This document shows positions 34,959 to 44,200 of a stretch of 64,000 bases of DNA, piece by piece. Below the pieces are notes generated by a model. That model was not told the DNA's origin, ran no database searches, and saw only the letters and a list, made by a program, of their open reading frames with translations. Made by a program: the position numbers and the translations under genes. Source of the stretch: Conyzicola nivalis_A (GTDB taxonomy: Bacteria > Actinomycetota > Actinomycetes > Actinomycetales > Microbacteriaceae); the NCBI RefSeq assembly GCF_040548875.1, contig NZ_JBEPSJ010000004.1:124001-188000 (forward strand), written 5' to 3'. Numbering within the stretch: position 1 is the first letter of the stretch; every line of letters starts with the position of its first letter.

Positions 34959-35945
34959 ATGAAAATTCTCGTAACCGGCGGAGCCGGCTTCATCGGCTCG
35001 AACTTCGTTCGCCGCACGCTGGAAGACGCGTACCCCGGCCTCGAGGGTGCCGAGGTCGTCGTCCTCGACGCGCTCACCTACTCGGGCAACCTCGAGAACC
35101 TCGCGCCCGTCGCCGACTCCCCCCGCTACAGCTTCGTGCACGGCGACATCCGCGACGCCGACCTGCTCGACACCCTCTTCCCCGACGTCGACGCGGTCGT
35201 GCACTTCGCCGCCGAGAGCCATGTCGACCGTTCGGTGCGCGACGCATCGATCTTCGTCGAGAGCAACGTGCTCGGCACCCAGAAGCTGCTCGACGCGGCG
35301 CTGCGCTCCGGCCTGAAGCGCTTCGTGCACGTCTCCACCGACGAGGTCTACGGCTCGATCGCCGAGGGATCGTGGAACGAGGAGCGCCCGCTCGAGCCGA
35401 ACTCCCCCTACTCCGCCTCGAAGGCCGGCAGCGACCTGCTCGCCCGCAGCTACTTCCGCACCCACGGCCTCAACGTGTCGATCACGCGCTGCTCGAACAA
35501 CTACGGCCCGTACCACTTCCCCGAGAAGGTCATCCCGCTGTTCGTCACGAACCTCATCGACGACAAGCACGTTCCGCTGTACGGCGAGGGCAACAACATC
35601 CGCGACTGGCTGCACGTCGACGACCACACGCGCGGCATCGCGATGGTGCTCGTGGGCGGCCGCGCCGGCGAGATCTACAACATCGGCGGCGGCACCGAGC
35701 TGACCAACAAGGAGCTCACGCAGCTGCTGCTCGACTCCACCGGCAAGGACTGGTCGTACGTCGACCGCGTCCAGGACCGCCTCGGCCACGACCTGCGCTA
35801 CAGCGTCGACATCTCGAAGATCCGCGAGGAGCTCGGCTACGAGCCGCTCGTTCCCTTCGAGCAGGGTCTCGCCGACGTCGTGCAGTGGTACCGCGACAAC
35901 CGCGAGTGGTGGGAGCCGCTCAAGGCCCGCGCCGAGCTCTCCTAA
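34959..35945 (+). CDS. rmlB: dTDP-glucose 4,6-dehydratase
   Basis: A 328-residue SDR enzyme for the second step of dTDP-L-rhamnose synthesis. TGGAGFIGSNF is at 6-16, the catalytic T127-D128-E129 lies in STDEVYG, and Y151-x3-K155. HFAAESHVDRS, NNYGPYHFPEKVIPLF and GEGNNIRDWLHVDDH are RmlB hallmarks. It is 3 bp upstream of rmlD. Confidence 0.95.
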   Translation: MKILVTGGAGFIGSNFVRRTLEDAYPGLEGAEVVVLDALTYSGNLENLAPVADSPRYSFVHGDIRDADLLDTLFPDVDAVVHFAAESHVDRSVRDASIFVESNVLGTQKLLDAALRSGLKRFVHVSTDEVYGSIAEGSWNEERPLEPNSPYSASKAGSDLLARSYFRTHGLNVSITRCSNNYGPYHFPEKVIPLFVTNLIDDKHVPLYGEGNNIRDWLHVDDHTRGIAMVLVGGRAGEIYNIGGGTELTNKELTQLLLDSTGKDWSYVDRVQDRLGHDLRYSVDISKIREELGYEPLVPFEQGLADVVQWYRDNREWWEPLKARAELS

Positions 35946-35948
35946 CCG

Positions 35949-36800
35949 ATGAGGTATCTGATCGTCGGCGCCGGCGGCATGCTCGGCTCAGACCTGCAGT
36001 CCGCCCTCGCCGGCCGTGACGTGACCGCGGCCACCCGCGCGGAGCTCGATGTGACGGATGCGTCCGCGGTCACCGCGGCCGTAGCCGGGCACGATGTCGT
36101 GATCAACGCCGCCGCCTACACGAAGGTCGACGACGCGGAGAGCCACGAAGACGCGGCATACGCGGTGAACGCGACGGGCGCGCGCAACCTCGCGGCGGCC
36201 GCTGCCGCCGCGGGCGCGAAGCTCGTGCAGATCTCCACCGACTACGTCTTCGACGGCTCGGCGACCGAGCCGTACGCCGAGTCGACCGCGGTCGCCCCGG
36301 TCTCCGCCTACGGCCGCACCAAGGCCGCGGGCGAGCGGCTCGCCCTCGAGTCGCACCGCGACGGCACCTACATCGTGCGCACGGCATGGCTGTACGGCCA
36401 GCACGGCCCGAACTTCGCAAAGACGATGCTGACCCTCGCCGGCAAGCTCGACACGGTCGCGGTCGTCACCGACCAGGTCGGCCAGCCGACCTGGACGCTC
36501 GACCTCGCTAAGCAGATCGTGGCGCTGCTCGACGCCGACGCCCCCGCCGGGGTCTACCACGGCACCGCGAGCGGCCAGGGCAGCTGGTTCGACTTCGCGC
36601 GCGCGGTCTTCGCCGGGGCCGGTCTCGATCCAGAGAGGGTCACCCCGACCGACAGCTCGGCGTTCGTGCGGCCCGCTCCGCGGCCCGCCTACTCCGTGCT
36701 CGGACACGACGCCTGGTCGGACGCGGGCCTCAGCCCGATGCGCGACTGGCGGCGGGCCCTCGACGAGGCATTCGAAACGGGAGCGTTGACGGCCCCATGA
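35949..36800 (+). CDS. rmlD: dTDP-4-dehydrorhamnose reductase
   Basis: A 283-residue SDR enzyme of the last step to dTDP-L-rhamnose. GAGGMLGSDL is at 7-16, NAAAYTKVDDAE at 53-64, STDYVFDG at 96-103 and Y121-x3-K125. With rmlA, rmlC and rmlB elsewhere in the window it completes the pathway. Its stop overlaps the ATG of the next glycosyltransferase by 4 nt. Confidence 0.95.
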   Translation: MRYLIVGAGGMLGSDLQSALAGRDVTAATRAELDVTDASAVTAAVAGHDVVINAAAYTKVDDAESHEDAAYAVNATGARNLAAAAAAAGAKLVQISTDYVFDGSATEPYAESTAVAPVSAYGRTKAAGERLALESHRDGTYIVRTAWLYGQHGPNFAKTMLTLAGKLDTVAVVTDQVGQPTWTLDLAKQIVALLDADAPAGVYHGTASGQGSWFDFARAVFAGAGLDPERVTPTDSSAFVRPAPRPAYSVLGHDAWSDAGLSPMRDWRRALDEAFETGALTAP

Positions 36801-37936
36801 CGACCATGCGTGTGATCATCGACGAGATGCTGTCGCCGACACCAAACGGCATCTCCCGCTATGCCGAGGAGCTCACACGCGCGCTCATCCAGTACGCCCC
36901 TCCCGGGTGCTACGTGGAGGGCATCGTCTCCGCCTCGACCGAGCAGGAGTACGCGGTCATCGACGAGCGACTGCCCGGGCTGAGCAACCTGTACAAGACG
37001 AGCCTCGCCCGGCGCGAGCTCGTCTCGGCCTGGCAGCACGGCTTCACGCATCTGCCGGGCGGCGGCATGGTGCACGCCCCGAGCCTGCTGGCTCCGCTCG
37101 GCCGTCACGACCGCGTCAACTCCACCGGCCAGCAGATCGCGGTGACGATCCACGACGTCGTCGCGTGGACGCATCCGCAGTCCCTGTCGGCGCGCCGCAT
37201 CTCATGGCACAAGGCGATGGCGAAGCGCGCCCACAAGTACGCCGACGCCGTCGTCGTGCCCACCCACGCCGTCGCCGACGACCTGCGGGAGGTCCTCGAC
37301 TTCGGCGACCGCGTGCGCGTCATCGGCGGCGCGGTGAGCCCGCGGCTCGCCGTGCCATCCGACGCCGACGAGCGCGCCGACCGGCTCGACCTGCCCGAGC
37401 GCTACCTGCTCGCGATCGGCGGCCTCGAATCGCGCGGAGGCATCGAGCACGTGCTCGCCGCCCTCGCCCTCCCCGGAGCCACCGACCTGCCGCTGTTCGT
37501 GGTCGGCCCCGACGAGACCGACGGCCGCTCCATCGCCGCGGCCGCCGCGGAGGCGGGGCTTCCCGAGGGCAGGGTCACCACCCTCGGCTACATCTCAGAC
37601 GCCGACCTGTCGGTCGTGCTCGACCGCGCGGTGCTGCTCGTCTTCCCGAGCCTCGCCGAGGGCTTCGGCACTCCCGTGCTCGAGGCCTTCCACTTCGGCA
37701 CGCCCGTGGTGCACTCCGACGTGCCCGCCGTGGTCGAGGTCGCGGCCGACGCGGGCATCACGGTGCCGATCGACGATATCGAGGGCTACTCCGAGCGGCT
37801 CGCCGCCGCGATGACGAGCGTCGCCGACGACGCCGAGCTCGCGGCTCGCCTCTCGACCTTCGGCGAGGACCGCGCGGGGCTGTTCAGCTGGCAGTCCGCC
37901 GCCGAGCACGTCTGGCAGCTGCACGCCGACCTGTAA
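36797..37936 (+). CDS. Family 4 glycosyltransferase (probable rhamnosyl- or mannosyltransferase)
   Basis: A 379-residue GT-B enzyme. The N-terminus MRVIIDEMLSPTPNGISRYA faces the acceptor, IHDVVAWTHP and VVPTHAVADDL follow, and the donor site has GYISDADLS and SLAEGFGTPVLEAFHFG with a complete EX7E pair. It is coupled to rmlD by ATGA, so dTDP-rhamnose is a plausible donor. A small hairpin (GGTCGC/GCGACC, 37954-37968) lies in the 51-bp gap to the convergent LCP gene. Confidence 0.85.
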   Translation: MTTMRVIIDEMLSPTPNGISRYAEELTRALIQYAPPGCYVEGIVSASTEQEYAVIDERLPGLSNLYKTSLARRELVSAWQHGFTHLPGGGMVHAPSLLAPLGRHDRVNSTGQQIAVTIHDVVAWTHPQSLSARRISWHKAMAKRAHKYADAVVVPTHAVADDLREVLDFGDRVRVIGGAVSPRLAVPSDADERADRLDLPERYLLAIGGLESRGGIEHVLAALALPGATDLPLFVVGPDETDGRSIAAAAAEAGLPEGRVTTLGYISDADLSVVLDRAVLLVFPSLAEGFGTPVLEAFHFGTPVVHSDVPAVVEVAADAGITVPIDDIEGYSERLAAAMTSVADDAELAARLSTFGEDRAGLFSWQSAAEHVWQLHADL

Positions 37937-37987
37937 CCCCAGCCGGTCCAGCAGGTCGCGCGGCGACCGTGGCGAGACCCGCCGCCG

Positions 37988-39316
37988 CTACTCCGACTCC
38001 GGAGTCGGGGCGAGGGCCGTGTCGACCATCTGGTGGATCCGGTCGAAGTCCGGCCGCTCGACCACGACGCCGTTCGCCGGGATCAGCTCGACCGTGGCGA
38101 TCGGCAGGTCCTTCGTCTTGCTCGCGAGGTCGACGAAGTAGCCGAGCGCCGCCTGCGGCACGTCGCTCCTGACCACCTGCGCGCCGGCCTCGGCGACGGC
38201 CTGGAACTTGGTCAGCACGTTCGCCGGCTCGAACTGGGCGATGACCGCCACCTGGACGTCGCGCTGTCGCACCATCCGCTCGTAGTCGGTCATGTTGTAG
38301 CGGGTGCGGGCGTACCAGAGGGCGGTGGTGCCGTCCATCGTCTGGGTGCCTGCCTCGATCGTGCCGACGACGGGGCCGCCGTTGATGCCGATCGGCAGCT
38401 CCTCGGCGACGGTGATCTCGATGCCGCCGAGCGCGTCGATGAGGTCGCTGAATCCCTGCATGTCGATGAGCACGTAGTACTGCAGCGTGATGCCGAGCGT
38501 GCCCTCGACGGCGTCGCGCATAGCCTCGATGCCCGGGTTGCTGCCCTCCGCCTCCGCGTCGGGGTAGAGGTCGGGGTGCTCCTCGCCGTAGGTGTACAGA
38601 TAGCTGATGAGGCACTCGTCGCCGCAGTCGTAGCCGTCGGGGAACGGGCCGTAGAGCGGGGACCCCTCCGAGAACGGCGTGCGCTCGAGGTTGCGCGGGA
38701 TGCCGACCATGGTGGCCTTGCCCGTCGACGCCTCGACGCTCACGACCGAGATGCTGTCGGGGCGCAGCCCGAGCCGGTCGGGCCCGGCGTCGCCGCCGAG
38801 CAGCAGCACGTTGTAGCGCCCGTCGACGGCCTCGGCCGCCTGCCCGCTCGCGAAGATCGTGGCTATCGCGTCGCGCGTCGCCCCGGTGACCACCACGCCG
38901 TAGTTGGCCGTGCCGCCGACGCCGATCAGCACCGCGACCGCGAGCGCGGCGACGAGCCAGCGGGCGGTCGGACCGACCCGCACCAGGCGCGCGAGGCGCA
39001 GCGTGTCGACGGTCAGCACGATCCAGAGCACGATGTAGAAGACCAGGGCGACCTGGATCGCGGTGAGCCCGATCACGTTGGTCACCACCGCATAGACGGC
39101 GGGTCGCCAGGCGAAGAACAGCACGAGGCTCAGGATGGCGAGAGCCCAGAGGATGAAGGTCGCGACCACGCCGAAACGTCCGAGACGACGGTCGCCGGCG
39201 AGCAGCTGGGCGCTGCCGGGGAGCAGGATGTTGAACCCGACGAGCCACCAGGCCCTGCGCGTCATGGTGCTGCGGGAGCTCGCGTCTGGAAAGCGAACGG
39301 GGCTGGAGACGGTCAC
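37988..39316 (-). CDS. LytR-CpsA-Psr (LCP) family glycopolymer ligase
   Basis: A 442-residue membrane protein. Residues 25-140 hold about four TMs, where most LCP proteins have one, followed by an extracytoplasmic LCP domain. Motifs are DSISVVSVEASTGKATMVGI followed by PRNL, LIDMQGFSDLIDALGGIEI and ALWYARTRYNMTDYERMVRQ. The Asp/Arg residues that hold the polyprenyl pyrophosphate head group are present. LCP proteins attach wall polymers to peptidoglycan, so it likely ligates the rhamnose-rich glycan made by the neighbouring genes. The GTG start at 39316 overlaps the purE stop. Confidence 0.88.
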   Translation of the reverse strand: MTVSSPVRFPDASSRSTMTRRAWWLVGFNILLPGSAQLLAGDRRLGRFGVVATFILWALAILSLVLFFAWRPAVYAVVTNVIGLTAIQVALVFYIVLWIVLTVDTLRLARLVRVGPTARWLVAALAVAVLIGVGGTANYGVVVTGATRDAIATIFASGQAAEAVDGRYNVLLLGGDAGPDRLGLRPDSISVVSVEASTGKATMVGIPRNLERTPFSEGSPLYGPFPDGYDCGDECLISYLYTYGEEHPDLYPDAEAEGSNPGIEAMRDAVEGTLGITLQYYVLIDMQGFSDLIDALGGIEITVAEELPIGINGGPVVGTIEAGTQTMDGTTALWYARTRYNMTDYERMVRQRDVQVAVIAQFEPANVLTKFQAVAEAGAQVVRSDVPQAALGYFVDLASKTKDLPIATVELIPANGVVVERPDFDRIHQMVDTALAPTPESE

Positions 39317-39807
39317 AGCTTCGAGGCGAGCGCCGCGTTTTTGTCAGCGACGAGACGCTCGAGGCTCGTGGCGAACTCGGCGAGCTTCGCAGCGAGTACG
39401 TCGTCGGATGTCGAGAGGATGCGGGCCGCGAGCAGTCCCGCGTTGCGGGCGCCGCCGATCGACACCGTCGCCACGGGCACGCCAGCGGGCATCTGCACGA
39501 TCGACAGCAGCGAGTCGAGGCCGTCGAGCTTGGCGAGAGCCACGGGCACGCCGATCACGGGGAGCGTGGTCACGGCGGCGAGCATGCCGGGCAGGTGCGC
39601 GGCGCCTCCGGCTCCGGCGATGATCACCTTGAGTCCCCGCTCGCGGGCGGTGCGCCCGAACTCGATCATCCGCTCGGGGGTGCGGTGCGCCGACACGATC
39701 TCCACCTCGTGGGCGATGCCGAACTCGGCGAGCGCCGCAGCGGCATCCGCCATCACGGTCCAGTCCGAGTCGGAACCCATTACGACGGCTACAAGTGGTG
39801 AAGTCAC
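39313..39807 (-). CDS. purE: 5-(carboxyamino)imidazole ribonucleotide mutase
   Basis: A 164-residue class I PurE acting after PurK in purine synthesis. VVMGSDSDW is at 8-16 and the catalytic segment SAHRTPERM contains H41. AGGAAHLPGMLA and VPVALAKLDGLDSLLSIVQM are standard. The GTG start at 39807 is 17 bp after purK. The purK-purE-LCP order is also found in M. tuberculosis. Confidence 0.95.
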   Translation of the reverse strand: MTSPLVAVVMGSDSDWTVMADAAAALAEFGIAHEVEIVSAHRTPERMIEFGRTARERGLKVIIAGAGGAAHLPGMLAAVTTLPVIGVPVALAKLDGLDSLLSIVQMPAGVPVATVSIGGARNAGLLAARILSTSDDVLAAKLAEFATSLERLVADKNAALASKL

Positions 39808-39824
39808 GGAGACAATCGTAGAGG

Positions 39825-40949
39825 TCAGTTGTCGAAGAAGGCCGCCGCGGCGCGCGCGCTGAACACCGTGAGGTCGAGGTCGTCGCCGCCGGCGGTGACG
39901 TGCCCGATCTTGCGTCCGGGCCTCGGCGCCTTGTCGTAGAAGTGGAACTTGACCGTCGGCTGGTCGGCGAAGGCGAGGTCGTAGCGGTCGGTGACGGCGC
40001 CGGTGGCGGGGCCGCCGAGCACGTTGACCATGACGCTCCACTCGTCGCGGCAGCCGGTGGCGCCGAGCGGCAGGTCGAGCACGGCGCGCAGGTGCTGCTC
40101 GAACTGGCTCGTCGTCGACCCGTCGATCGACCAGTGGCCCGTGTTGTGCGGGCGCATCGCGAGCTCGTTGACGAGCAGGCGGTCGTCGGTGGTCTCGAAC
40201 AGCTCGACGGCCAACACCCCGGTCACCCCGAGCGCCTCGGCGACGGTCGTGGCGATGTCGGCCGCGACGTCGGCGACCTTGCCCGCCGCGTGAGGGGCGG
40301 GCGCGATGACCTCGGCGCACACGCCGTCGCGCTGCACCGACTCGACGACTGGCCAGAGCGCGAGCTCTCCGCTCGGCCGGCGCGCGACGAGCTGGGCGAG
40401 CTCGCGGCGGAACTCGACGAGTTCCTCGACCAGCAGCGCCTCGCCGTCCGCGGCGGCGAACCAGTCGTCGGCGTCCGACGCGTCGCGAACGACGCGCACG
40501 CCCTTGCCGTCGTAGCCGCCGCGGGCGGTCTTGAGCACCGCCCTGCCGCCGTGGTCGGCGAGGAACCGGGCGAGCTGCTCGCTCGACACGACGCGGGCCC
40601 AGTCGGGCACCGGAACTCCGAGCTCGGCCAGCCGTTCGCGCATCAGCAGCTTGTCCTGGGCGAACTGCAGCGCATCCGGCGACGGCTGCACGTTGACGCC
40701 GCGGGCCACCAGCTCGCGCAGCACCGCCTGCGGCACGTGCTCGTGGTCGAAGGTGACGACGTCGACCCCCTCCGCGAAACGGAGGACATCCTCGACGTCG
40801 AGGTGGCTGCCGAGCGCGGTGACGGCCAGAGCGGCCGGTTCTCCTTCTTTCTCGGCGAGCACGCGGAGGGTGAGGCCGAGGTTCGTCGCGGCAGGAATCA
40901 TCATTCTCGCGAGCTGGCCGCCCCCGATCACACCGACGGTCTTCGACAT
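39825..40949 (-). CDS. purK: 5-(carboxyamino)imidazole ribonucleotide synthase
   Basis: A 374-residue ATP-grasp enzyme that carboxylates AIR using bicarbonate and ATP. The N-terminus is VGVIGGGQLARMM; LKTARGGYDGKGVRVV, a VEELVEF nucleotide contact and NELAMRPHNTGHWSIDG with metal-binding residues follow. A good AGGAG lies before the ATG. It diverges from gtrA across a 114-bp gap. Confidence 0.95.
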   Translation of the reverse strand: MSKTVGVIGGGQLARMMIPAATNLGLTLRVLAEKEGEPAALAVTALGSHLDVEDVLRFAEGVDVVTFDHEHVPQAVLRELVARGVNVQPSPDALQFAQDKLLMRERLAELGVPVPDWARVVSSEQLARFLADHGGRAVLKTARGGYDGKGVRVVRDASDADDWFAAADGEALLVEELVEFRRELAQLVARRPSGELALWPVVESVQRDGVCAEVIAPAPHAAGKVADVAADIATTVAEALGVTGVLAVELFETTDDRLLVNELAMRPHNTGHWSIDGSTTSQFEQHLRAVLDLPLGATGCRDEWSVMVNVLGGPATGAVTDRYDLAFADQPTVKFHFYDKAPRPGRKIGHVTAGGDDLDLTVFSARAAAAFFDN

Positions 40950-41063
40950 CTGGTTGGCACTCCTGCGGGTCGCACGCCGGAGGGATCTCTCAGCGTTGGG
41001 GGCTGGCGGGCCGGATAGACTTCCAGCTCGGTAACCCTATCTTCGCTCACCCCGGTTGGATGC

Positions 41064-41546
41064 ATGCGCGCTCTCGTCACCCAGTTCGGGCGTTTCGGCG
41101 TCGTCGGTCTCGTCGGCCTGGTGATCGACGTCGGAGTGTTCAACATCCTTCGGCTCACGGTGCTCAGCCCCGAGGCGCTGCACGAGGGCCCGGTCATCGC
41201 GAAGATAATCTCCACCTCGCTGGCGATCATCGCGAACTGGCTCGGCAACCGCTATTGGACGTTCGGCAGGGAGCGCCGCGCCCACTGGCTGCTCGAGGCG
41301 TTGGAGTTCGGCCTCGTCAGCATCGGCGGGCTGCTCATCGCCCTCGGCTGCCTCTGGGTGTCGCACTACGCGCTCGGCTTCACCTCGGTCGTCGCCGACA
41401 ACATCTCGACGAACGTGGTCGGCCTGGCGCTCGGCACCGCGTTCCGGTTCACGTTCTACCGGCTGTGGGTGTTCGGCAGCCACCGCTCGGGCTCCGGCGC
41501 GCACGCCACCGCCGCGGCTCCCGTGCCGCTACCCGCGGTGGACTAG
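41064..41546 (+). CDS. GtrA-family membrane protein
   Basis: A 160-residue protein with four TMs. FGRFGVVGLVGLVIDVGVFN before and in TM1, and ANWLGNRYWTFGRERR between TM2 and TM3, are GtrA signatures. GtrA-like proteins help flip or present polyprenyl-phosphate sugars. The same slot beside purK is occupied by a GtrA-like gene (Rv3277) in M. tuberculosis. Its 3' end overlaps the convergent PH-domain gene by 4 bp. Confidence 0.88.
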   Translation: MRALVTQFGRFGVVGLVGLVIDVGVFNILRLTVLSPEALHEGPVIAKIISTSLAIIANWLGNRYWTFGRERRAHWLLEALEFGLVSIGGLLIALGCLWVSHYALGFTSVVADNISTNVVGLALGTAFRFTFYRLWVFGSHRSGSGAHATAAAPVPLPAVD

Positions 41547-42079
41547 CGGGTCCCCCACATCGTGGTCTCGTCGGGGGCCGCCGAGCGCTCCTGCTGGCGG
41601 CGCGCCGAGACGGGGTTCTGGCTGTGCTCCATCAGATCGTGGATGGCGGACTGCACCAGATCCGCACCGGGCACGTCGCGCAGCACGATCGGGCGGTCGA
41701 GCCCCGTGTTGATCAGCACGTCGCCGCTGCGGAACATCGACTGCACGGCGTTCTTGCGCACGGTGACGTCGTAGCCGCGGCTGTGCAGCAGCTCCTGGCG
41801 CACCCGCACGAAGAAGCCGCTGCGCAGCACGATGCGTCGCGTGGTGATCGTGTAGTGCCGGCCGAGCCAGTAGAGCAGCGGCAGCAGCCAGAGCAGCAGG
41901 CCGAGCAGCAGCGCGGCGGCGAGCACGGCGAGGTTCTGCCAGGCCTCGGCGAAGCTGCCGTAGAAGTATCCGGTGGCCGCGAGGATGAGGATCAGCGCGA
42001 CGCTGGGCCAGAAGAGGGCGCGACCGTGCGGTCGAAGCCGCGCGACGACGGCTTCCGGCACCCTGTTCTCAGTGGACAT
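41543..42079 (-). CDS. PH-domain (bPH2) membrane protein
   Basis: A 178-residue protein with two TMs (about 23-42 and 48-70) followed by a bacterial PH-like domain containing YTITTRRIVLRSGFFVRVRQ and INTGLDRPIVLRDVPGAD. Its function is unknown. It is 3 bp downstream of birA, the conserved actinobacterial arrangement (Rv3278c-Rv3279c). Confidence 0.85.
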   Translation of the reverse strand: MSTENRVPEAVVARLRPHGRALFWPSVALILILAATGYFYGSFAEAWQNLAVLAAALLLGLLLWLLPLLYWLGRHYTITTRRIVLRSGFFVRVRQELLHSRGYDVTVRKNAVQSMFRSGDVLINTGLDRPIVLRDVPGADLVQSAIHDLMEHSQNPVSARRQQERSAAPDETTMWGTR

Positions 42080-42082
42080 GCC

Positions 42083-42886
42083 TCATTCATACCGCAGATG
42101 TGTCACGTCGCCCGCGGCGACAGCCGTAACCGCTCCATCCGACAGCCGGCGAACCCGCAGGCGGCCCGCGGCGTCGATGCCCACGGCCGCGCCGAGGAGG
42201 TCGGGCGCGCCGGGGAGCTCGACCTTGACCTGCTGCCCGATGGTCGTGCACAGCTCGTCGAGCTGCTCCGCGACGCCGCTCGCGACCGGGTCGGCCCCGA
42301 GCCGCACGAAGTCGGTGTAGAGCGCACGGAGATTCGTCAGATAGGAGCTCAGCGCGGCATCCGCCAGCTCGTCGCCCTGGAGCGTCGCCCCGCTCAGCGC
42401 GAGCGACGTCGACACCGGGGTCGGCAGCTGGTCGCGGGTGAGGGAGAGGTTGAGGCCGGCGCCGAGCACGACGGCGTCGCCGCCCGGGAGCAGCTCGGCG
42501 AGCAGGCCGGAGACCTTGAGACCGTCGATCTGCACGTCGTTCGGCCACTTCAGTCCTACCCGGTGCGCCGGCACCAGCGACTGCACGGCGCGCGTCATGG
42601 CGACGCCCGCGATGAGCGGCAGCCAGCCGAAGTGGGCGATCTCGAGCGGCTGACCGGCGGGGAGCACGGGGCGCAGCAGCACCGACACCGCGAGGCTCGC
42701 ACCGGCCGGCGCGACCCACACCCGGCCGAGCCGTCCGCGACCGGCCGTCTGGTTGCCCGTGACGACGACGCTGAAGTCGGCGACGGGGCCCGCGGATGCC
42801 TCGGCCACCAGCACGTCGTTGGTCGAACCCGTCTCGGGCAGCACCCGGAGGTTCTCAGCCGCCGCCGTGCTCAGGGGAAGTCTCAT
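42083..42886 (-). CDS. birA: Biotin-[acetyl-CoA-carboxylase] ligase
   Basis: A 267-residue monofunctional biotin protein ligase without an N-terminal DNA-binding domain. TGSTNDVLV starts the catalytic domain, GNQTAGRGRLGRVWVAP is the biotinyl-AMP loop, and LKWPNDV carries the catalytic Lys. A small C-terminal SH3-like domain follows. The likely target is the biotinylated alpha subunit encoded at 53753-55501. Confidence 0.93.
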   Translation of the reverse strand: MRLPLSTAAAENLRVLPETGSTNDVLVAEASAGPVADFSVVVTGNQTAGRGRLGRVWVAPAGASLAVSVLLRPVLPAGQPLEIAHFGWLPLIAGVAMTRAVQSLVPAHRVGLKWPNDVQIDGLKVSGLLAELLPGGDAVVLGAGLNLSLTRDQLPTPVSTSLALSGATLQGDELADAALSSYLTNLRALYTDFVRLGADPVASGVAEQLDELCTTIGQQVKVELPGAPDLLGAAVGIDAAGRLRVRRLSDGAVTAVAAGDVTHLRYE

Positions 42887-42934
42887 CCGACAAGGCTACC
42901 GGCGGGCGCGGGCGCCTCCCGCCGTCGGCACCGC

Positions 42935-44200
42935 TCAGCCGGCGTCGGCGGTCGAGCGGGCCGCACCCCTGGCATGCCCCGCCGGGCCCCGCACCGCGCG
43001 CTTCACGGCCCGCGCGGTGAGCACCGCACGGCGCGCGGGCACTCCGAGCACGAGGGCGGCCGCGCCGAGCGCCGTGCGGTCGTGCGAGCCGAAGGCCTGC
43101 TTGCGCTCCCAGGCGCGGCGCAGCAGCCCGCCGAACCCGCCGCGCAACGACTCGCGCGGCACCAGCGCCGCGAGCGCCCTGGCGGCCAGCAGCTCCTCCA
43201 CGCCCTCGAGCCAGTCGTTGTCGCTTGACTCGTGGAAGTAGTTGTCGTCGAGCCACTGCTCGCGCGGGTGGGCGAAGCGCAGGGCCACGACGTCGTCGCC
43301 GGAGCCGGTGAGGCCCGACCGGGCGAAGACCAGGTTGATGAGCTCGGCCGACAGGCCGAACTCGTCGACGACGATCACCGGGATTCTCCGCGCCACCGCC
43401 TCGATCACGGCGGTCGAGCTGACGGTGACGAGGCCCGCGGCGGTGTCGAGCGCCTCCGCCATCGGGCCGGACCCGACGACGAGGTTCGCGGGCACGTCGC
43501 CGCGTGCGCGCAGCAGGTCGGGGTAGCTGTGCTCCTCGTCGTGCGTCTGCTGCTCTCCGTCGACGGCCCGCACCTTGATCACGACGCGGTGGTCGGGATT
43601 GCGGGCGGCGGTGTCGATCAGGATGTCGAGCATCCGCTCCCTGTCGGCCCGCAGCGCGGGCACGATCGACTGCACCGCGAAGACGACGTCGCGGCCGCCC
43701 GTCGAGGGCGCGGCGTCGGCGAACGGCAGCGTCGCGAGGGCGAGCCGGTGCGTCCAGCCGCGCTTGCCGGCGACGAGCCGGAACTCGCGGATCTCGTGCT
43801 TGCTGTGCAGCACGACGAGGTCGGCCTGGGCGCGGTAGAACAGTGCCTTCCAGGTCGCCGGTATCGAGATGCCGGGGAGGCCGCTCACGAGGACGGGCCG
43901 GTCGGGCAGGTCGGCGAGGAGTCGCAGGACGACGGATGCCGCCGGCCCGCGCATCGCGACGATGACGACGTCCGGCCGCTCGCGCGCCACGCGCTCGGCG
44001 AGCTCGTCGAGGGTGGTGCGGATGACGCTCGCCGGCTCGAACCCCGAGCCCGCGAGCGCCGCCGCGAGCTGTGCGTCGCTCGGTCGCGCGGGAGTCGCCA
44101 CGACGGCGATGTCGCGCTCCCAGCCGTCGGGCAGCCGCGCGAGCAGCGCGGCCCCCCACTTCACATAGGAGTCGGTGTCGACGAGGGCGAGGGCCCTCAC
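42935..44200 (-). CDS. DUF6716-type putative glycosyltransferase
   Basis: A 421-residue soluble protein with a GT-B-like layout. The N-terminus has ALVDTDSYVKWGAALLARLP, the middle VVLHSKHEIREFRLVAGKRG, and the C-terminal half VVGSGPMAEALDTAAGLVTV and AVARRIPVIVVDEFGLSAEL. It resembles the DUF6716 family of putative glycosyltransferases found beside nonulosonic acid genes. The GTG start at 44200 overlaps the neuB stop as GTGA. A CMP-nonulosonate transferase is the natural reading from position, but no catalytic residue proves it. Confidence 0.72.
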   Translation of the reverse strand: MRALALVDTDSYVKWGAALLARLPDGWERDIAVVATPARPSDAQLAAALAGSGFEPASVIRTTLDELAERVARERPDVVIVAMRGPAASVVLRLLADLPDRPVLVSGLPGISIPATWKALFYRAQADLVVLHSKHEIREFRLVAGKRGWTHRLALATLPFADAAPSTGGRDVVFAVQSIVPALRADRERMLDILIDTAARNPDHRVVIKVRAVDGEQQTHDEEHSYPDLLRARGDVPANLVVGSGPMAEALDTAAGLVTVSSTAVIEAVARRIPVIVVDEFGLSAELINLVFARSGLTGSGDDVVALRFAHPREQWLDDNYFHESSDNDWLEGVEELLAARALAALVPRESLRGGFGGLLRRAWERKQAFGSHDRTALGAAALVLGVPARRAVLTARAVKRAVRGPAGHARGAARSTADAG

